Below are positions 60,062 to 64,000 of a stretch of DNA of 64,000 nt, piece after piece (the stretch's first letter is position 1; each line of letters begins with the position of its first letter). The translations under genes were made by a program, and so were the position numbers. Source of the stretch: Scheffersomyces stipitis CBS 6054 (Eukaryota > Ascomycota > Pichiomycetes > Serinales > Debaryomycetaceae). Under the pieces are notes generated by a model. That model did not search any database. It was not told where the DNA came from and worked only from the letters and a program-made list of their open reading frames with translations. Where the stretch lies: NCBI RefSeq assembly GCF_000209165.1, contig NC_009042.1:1550001-1614000 (forward strand), read 5' to 3'.

Positions 60062-61180
60062 ATGACGGTAGACATATTATGGAGACAGATACCTATACGG
60101 GAAGCAGAGTTGAGTCTAACTAAGGTCCTTCGCTGTGGACAGACGTTTCGCTGGAAGAATATCAATAATGTATGGTCTTTCGCAATCCACGATCGAGTAG
60201 TACTACTTAAGCAAGATGAAGAGTATCTTCATTATTCACATTTAATGAAAGAGAGCTTGACTACACAAAAATCAACTGCAGAATCAGAGAAACAGACTCT
60301 TGAGTTTGTCAAAGATTACTTCAATCTTTCTGTCAACTTAGTCGATCTCTACGACCATTGGTCATCCCAGCACGAGCCATTCAAGAAATCGAAGCTAACC
60401 CCATTTGAGCAATTCAAAGGTATTAGGATTCTTCGGCAGGATCCTTGGGAAACTGTCGTATCATTTATCTGCTCTTCCAACAATAATGTCAAAAGAATTT
60501 CCAAGATGTGTGACAGTTTGTGTCTGGAGTTCGGAGACTATATCAACGAACATGATGGAGTGCAGTATCATTCGTTTCCAAGTGCTGAAAAATTAGCATC
60601 TTCAAGTAAGATAGAGACTCGTTTAAGGGAATTGGGGTTTGGTTACAGAGCTAAGTACATTTATCAAACAGCGGTCAAATTTGTAGATAACAAAGGTTTT
60701 CCTGATATCACCATAGAGAAATTGAACAGCCTTAGAAACGAAGAGTATGAGCTCTCCCACAATTTCTTGTTGCAATTAACGGGTGTGGGTCCAAAAGTTG
60801 CTGATTGTATCTGCCTCATGGCTTTGGACAAACACGATTGTGTTCCGGTGGATACCCATGTGTTTCAGATTGCTGTAAGGGACTATAAGTTTAAGGGAAA
60901 GAAAGACATGAAGACTATGAACAAGGTCACTTACGATGCGATTAGACTCTTCTTTAAGGACTTGTTTGGAGAGTATGCTGGTTGGGCGCAATCGGTGCTA
61001 TTTGCGTCTGATCTTGGTGACTTGAACAATGGTACGAACAGAATAGAAGACACCGAAGTCAAGAAAGAAGAAGTTGATGTTAAGAAAGAAAAGGTTCAGG
61101 AAAACAGAAGAAAATTGACTACTACTAGCACCAACAGAGTCACGAAAAGGGCCAAGACTCTCGTAAAAGTAGGAGCCTGA
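60062..61180 (+). CDS. OGG1: 8-oxoguanine DNA glycosylase/lyase Ogg1
   Basis: The 372-residue enzyme excises 8-oxoguanine opposite cytosine and nicks the abasic site in nuclear and mitochondrial DNA. An N-terminal TBP-like domain has LTKVLRCGQTFRW at about 19-31. The helix-hairpin-helix-GPD motif is LTGVGPKVADCICLMALDKHDCVPVDTHVF, with the nucleophile Lys245 and catalytic Asp264. SFICSSNNNVKRI carries the Asn pair that reads the orphaned base. The tail is basic with nuclear-signal-like KRAKTLVKV. The CTG at codon 155 aligns with Ser in yeast Ogg1. Confidence 0.96.
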   Translation: MTVDILWRQIPIREAELSLTKVLRCGQTFRWKNINNVWSFAIHDRVVLLKQDEEYLHYSHLMKESLTTQKSTAESEKQTLEFVKDYFNLSVNLVDLYDHWSSQHEPFKKSKLTPFEQFKGIRILRQDPWETVVSFICSSNNNVKRISKMCDSLCLEFGDYINEHDGVQYHSFPSAEKLASSSKIETRLRELGFGYRAKYIYQTAVKFVDNKGFPDITIEKLNSLRNEEYELSHNFLLQLTGVGPKVADCICLMALDKHDCVPVDTHVFQIAVRDYKFKGKKDMKTMNKVTYDAIRLFFKDLFGEYAGWAQSVLFASDLGDLNNGTNRIEDTEVKKEEVDVKKEKVQENRRKLTTTSTNRVTKRAKTLVKVGA

Positions 61181-61780
61181 GTTTAACCTTTATTGGGCTC
61201 AAGGTTACTGAGCTTCCGTTGTTTGCTTACTTGTTCAATACTAATTAGTATTGTCTTATTTCCGGAATTCTTCGTAAGGCCGCGTTCTAGTGATTGCAAG
61301 AGAAATGCCTAGCCGATGTTTTTCGCCGGTCAGGCTCCGAAATCCAGTTTCGACAAATTTTTCATAGACACGAAATTCACATAAATTCCGAATGTAGTCA
61401 TTATTGCTGCAGTCACCACCACAATATACGAGTTTAATGAAATAACACACCAATACCTATTGGTTCTATCTGATGCTAAATATGTAATGCACTGAGGGTT
61501 CCAGAATCTTTTGTCGTGCAGTAAGCATTTTTCCATGCATATACAAAGCCGCGAATACGTTAGAGAATTAGTAAGTACTTTCAAAGAAACAATTTCAACA
61601 ATTTGAATTCATTGTGCATGATCAATAAGAGCTTGTTTTTTCAGATTATTCCCGTTATGTTTCAGTATAGTTCGTATTACTCTCACCTCTTGTAGCTTAA
61701 GGTTTTGGAATTTGAAGCATATGCTGGTTACCCAAAGATGGTATAAATGGCGCTGTGGTCGCTGACTCTCTATAACCCGA
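61181..61780. other. Upstream region of the transporter gene
   Basis: The 600 bases hold minus-strand frames at 61256-61584 that lack an ATG or family features. TATAAATGG at 61741-61749 may be the TATA box for the transporter gene. Confidence 0.55.
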
Positions 61781-63424
61781 ATGCAAATGATCAGAAACCA
61801 AACCAATTCATATTTACAAATGGAGAGCACCGAAAGTCTGCGAAGCGAAAACAATTTCTACTCTCCCAGCAGGATTGAGGGTGATCTACAGCAAGCAGAT
61901 GTCGCGAGTCTTCACGACTCCGACAATGATATGAAAGTATTTACCAATCCTGTACCCAACTATCAAGACATTTCCATCTTCAGGGAGTGTTTCTTCATTT
62001 CTCTACTATGTATGACACAATTGCTCACCCAAGCTGCTGTGTCTCAAACAGTCAACAATTCTGAATACGTGGCTCGTACTTTTGGGGTTCAAGACAAACC
62101 TGGAGAAATCTCATGGTTCACAGCTTCATACTCCTTGACCGTTGGTACTTTCATCCTTATATTTGGCCGTTTGGGAGATATGCATGGTTATAAGTTGATG
62201 TTTGTGCTAGGCTACCTTTGGTTCGGGATATTCTCTCTGGCTACTGGTTTTGCAGGGTTTTCATCTTCCACTATCTTGTTTGATATCATGCGAGCTTTGC
62301 AGGGAATAGGACCTGCTATTCTAATGCCTAATTCTGTCGCTTTGATTGGTAGCTACTATCCTCCGGGATTTAGAAAGAATCTTTGCATGTGTCTTTTTGG
62401 TTCTGTAGCTCCTACTGGTTTCATCCTTGGAGCCTTTTTTAATGGTATTTTTGCTCAGCTTGTCTGGTGGCCATGGACATTTTGGGTTTGTGGAATGGTG
62501 TGCTTTGTAATAGCTGTTGCCGGATTCTTTGTGATTCCAAAAGGAGTGGGTATACTTGCAAAAGGAAGCTTCGATTATTTCGGATCTGCTGCAGGTGTTA
62601 CTGGCTTAATTCTATTTAACTTTGCATGGAATCAGGGACCTGTTGCAGGCTGGGAGAGACCGTATGTATATGTTCTCATGATAGTTGGATTGATTTCAAT
62701 TGCTCTTTTCTTTTACATTGAGAAGAGTGTAATCGACCCGTTGGTACCTAGGTCGGTGTTAAAGGGAGAGACTGGTGCTGTGTTAGGTTGTATTGCTGCA
62801 GGTTGGTCCTGTTTTGGAATCTGGCTTTTCTATATGTACAGATGGTCTTTGGTCATTGACGGGGACACTCCTATTCTAGCAGCCACAAAGAATTTACCAT
62901 GTATAATACCTGGATTTCTTGCTGCTATATCTGCAGCTTTCTTGGTCCAAAGGTTTCCTACTTCCTTTGTGTTGTTTTTATCTATGCTTGCATTCTTTGT
63001 TGGGATAGTACTTATGGGAACAAGACCTGTTGGTCAGATTTTTTGGGCACAGAAGTTTGTCAGTTTGCTCATCCAGCCTATAGGTATGGATATGTCTTTT
63101 CCAGCCGCTTGCATCATTCTTAGTTCTGCATTACCTCCGGCACAACAAGGGATAGCTGCTTCCTTAGTGGCCACTGTCGTCAACTATTCCATATCCATTG
63201 GATTAGGATTTGCAGGCACTGTAGAATACTACAAAACAAAAGATATGTCTCCAAGCTTTGAGACTACGGTACATGGTATAAGAGTTGCATTTTATATGGG
63301 CTTTGGCTTGGCCGGATTAGGAGTGCTTGTTTCTGCTTTGTTCATGTTTCAACAAATTATAAATAAGAAGAAAAGGAGCCCCTCCGCAGATGAAGAAAAA
63401 TCTACTAGAGCACCATCAGTTTGA
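61781..63424 (+). CDS. ATR1: MFS drug:H+ antiporter, Atr1 type (DHA2)
   Basis: The 547-residue protein is a 14-span major facilitator of the DHA2 family, close to yeast Atr1 and YMR279C, plasma-membrane exporters of aminotriazole and boron. It has WFTASYSLTVGTFILIFGRLGDMHGYK (family loop 2-3 motif), RALQGIGPAILMPNSVALIG, the Gly/Pro-rich segment after LFGSVAPTGFILG, and IGMDMSFPAACIILSSALPPAQQGIAASLVATVVNYSISIGLG, all matching Atr1 positions. Both ends are cytosolic and polar. Three in-frame ATGs lie in the first 14 codons; the first is used. The substrate cannot be told from sequence. Confidence 0.85.
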   Translation: MQMIRNQTNSYLQMESTESLRSENNFYSPSRIEGDLQQADVASLHDSDNDMKVFTNPVPNYQDISIFRECFFISLLCMTQLLTQAAVSQTVNNSEYVARTFGVQDKPGEISWFTASYSLTVGTFILIFGRLGDMHGYKLMFVLGYLWFGIFSLATGFAGFSSSTILFDIMRALQGIGPAILMPNSVALIGSYYPPGFRKNLCMCLFGSVAPTGFILGAFFNGIFAQLVWWPWTFWVCGMVCFVIAVAGFFVIPKGVGILAKGSFDYFGSAAGVTGLILFNFAWNQGPVAGWERPYVYVLMIVGLISIALFFYIEKSVIDPLVPRSVLKGETGAVLGCIAAGWSCFGIWLFYMYRWSLVIDGDTPILAATKNLPCIIPGFLAAISAAFLVQRFPTSFVLFLSMLAFFVGIVLMGTRPVGQIFWAQKFVSLLIQPIGMDMSFPAACIILSSALPPAQQGIAASLVATVVNYSISIGLGFAGTVEYYKTKDMSPSFETTVHGIRVAFYMGFGLAGLGVLVSALFMFQQIINKKKRSPSADEEKSTRAPSV

Positions 63425-63781
63425 TGGGATTCCTCAAAACACCTATACCTAATTTATTAATAGCAGCTCGTTTCGAGCAAAATCTAATATATGGAATACA
63501 AATGTAATATTGTAGAAGATGCTTGAAATTACTTCATGTGCACAATTGAATTATCTGTTGATGTCAGTATCTGAATAAACGAGAAAATGGCTGCGAAAAA
63601 TAGATACTTTCTATTCACGAGGTAATGAACTCCATCTAGTATTGCAGTTGATAAAAATTTGCTGCAACCAGTATCAGCTATACAACCTGCTAAGACGATC
63701 ATCGTCAATATCTTTTTCTGAATTTGCTTGATTTTAAGTGTCAGGTTTCTCCAACTTTATTCATCCTATTCTTTGGCGGCT
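63425..63781. other. Intergenic region before the truncated gene
   Basis: The 357 bases are AT-rich. If the next gene is a DNA transposase, the element's left end could lie here, but I see no clear inverted repeat. Confidence 0.5.
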
Positions 63782-64000
63782 ATGGCTCTGTCTAACAAAC
63801 GTTCACATGAAGAAAACAGCGCAGGTGAAGACACCGACAGGGTCCTTCAAGAGCAAGATGGAAAGGAGCAACAGTCAAGCAGAATAAGAAAGTATACAAT
63901 AACTGACAAAATCAATTTCATCAGGACTCTTCGAGCCGACCACTCAGTTCCGGTCTATGTCGTTGCGAGGAACCAAGGTATACCAAAAGGTACAGCCTAC
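63782..64000 (+). CDS. 5' part of a transposase-like helix-turn-helix protein (cut by window edge)
   Basis: An ATG at 63782 opens 73 codons that run off the window. The first 40 residues are polar and acidic (SNKRSHEENSAGEDTDRV). RKYTITDKINFIRTLR and VYVVARNQGIPKGTAY then form two helices of a helix-turn-helix of the kind found at the start of pogo/Tc-type transposases and CENP-B-like proteins. The end and any catalytic domain are outside the window, so the family is an inference. A host HTH regulator is the alternative. Confidence 0.45.
   Translation, partial: MALSNKRSHEENSAGEDTDRVLQEQDGKEQQSSRIRKYTITDKINFIRTLRADHSVPVYVVARNQGIPKGTAY

Noticed and set aside
61256..61584. Minus-strand frames upstream of the ATR1-type gene
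   Set aside because: They lack an ATG and a family, and no usable acceptor follows the TACTAAT sequence there.
1..64000. CRISPR arrays, operons or bacterial-type promoters
   Set aside because: The sequence is eukaryotic (spliceosomal intron, nuclear genes); no spaced direct repeats of CRISPR type were seen.

Overview
The window is nuclear DNA from a budding yeast, most probably of the CUG-Ser clade (Debaryomycetaceae; the gene set looks like Scheffersomyces or a close relative, but the species is an inference). Genes are compact and nearly intronless, upstream regions are long and AT-rich, and most proteins match Saccharomyces or Candida families. The codon CTG is rare in these genes. At OGG1 residue 155 a CTG falls where S. 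cerevisiae Ogg1 (as I recall it) has serine. Proteins named here were read with the standard code, so each CTG-encoded Leu is probably Ser in the cell.

Layout. 0-11.5 kb: GIR2, an ECM13-like acidic protein, a 4.1-kb stretch with no convincing gene, then RPP1A, MAM33 and a Clb3/Clb4-type B cyclin, all on the minus strand after GIR2. 11.5-18 kb: gene-poor, with one orphan gene and HOT13. 18.9-32 kb: calcipressin, a Vps3844-domain protein, ERV2, STE18 (split by a 122-nt intron), GOS1, MCP1, ISU1, AYR1 and one orphan. 32-50.5 kb: HER1/GIP3, RPL5, NPT1, KAP120, PRE5, SSQ1, an F-box gene and TAN1. 50.5-57.4 kb: EMC4 and VPS55, divergent, with a 6,022-bp Ty1/copia-type LTR retrotransposon inserted between them. 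57.4-64 kb: VPS55, HAT2, OGG1, an ATR1-type drug/H+ antiporter, and the 5' end of a transposase-like gene cut by the window edge.

Functional links. ISU1 (Fe-S scaffold) and SSQ1 (the Hsp70 that acts on Isu1) are both present, and Isu1 carries the LPPVK site bound by that Hsp70. HOT13 and ERV2 are thiol-redox factors of the mitochondrial intermembrane space and the ER. MCP1, ISU1 and HER1 are close together, as in S. cerevisiae around YOR226C-YOR228C. The RPP1A promoter has the palindromic TTAGGG/CCCTA plus TCACGTGA arrangement known from Candida ribosomal-protein genes.

The most unusual object is the retrotransposon. Its LTRs are identical and its primer site matches the anticodon arm of tRNA-Arg(UCU). 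Gag, protease-integrase and RT-RNase H lie in one frame interrupted by two stops: TAA after gag, and TGA at a position where copia-type proteins usually have Trp.
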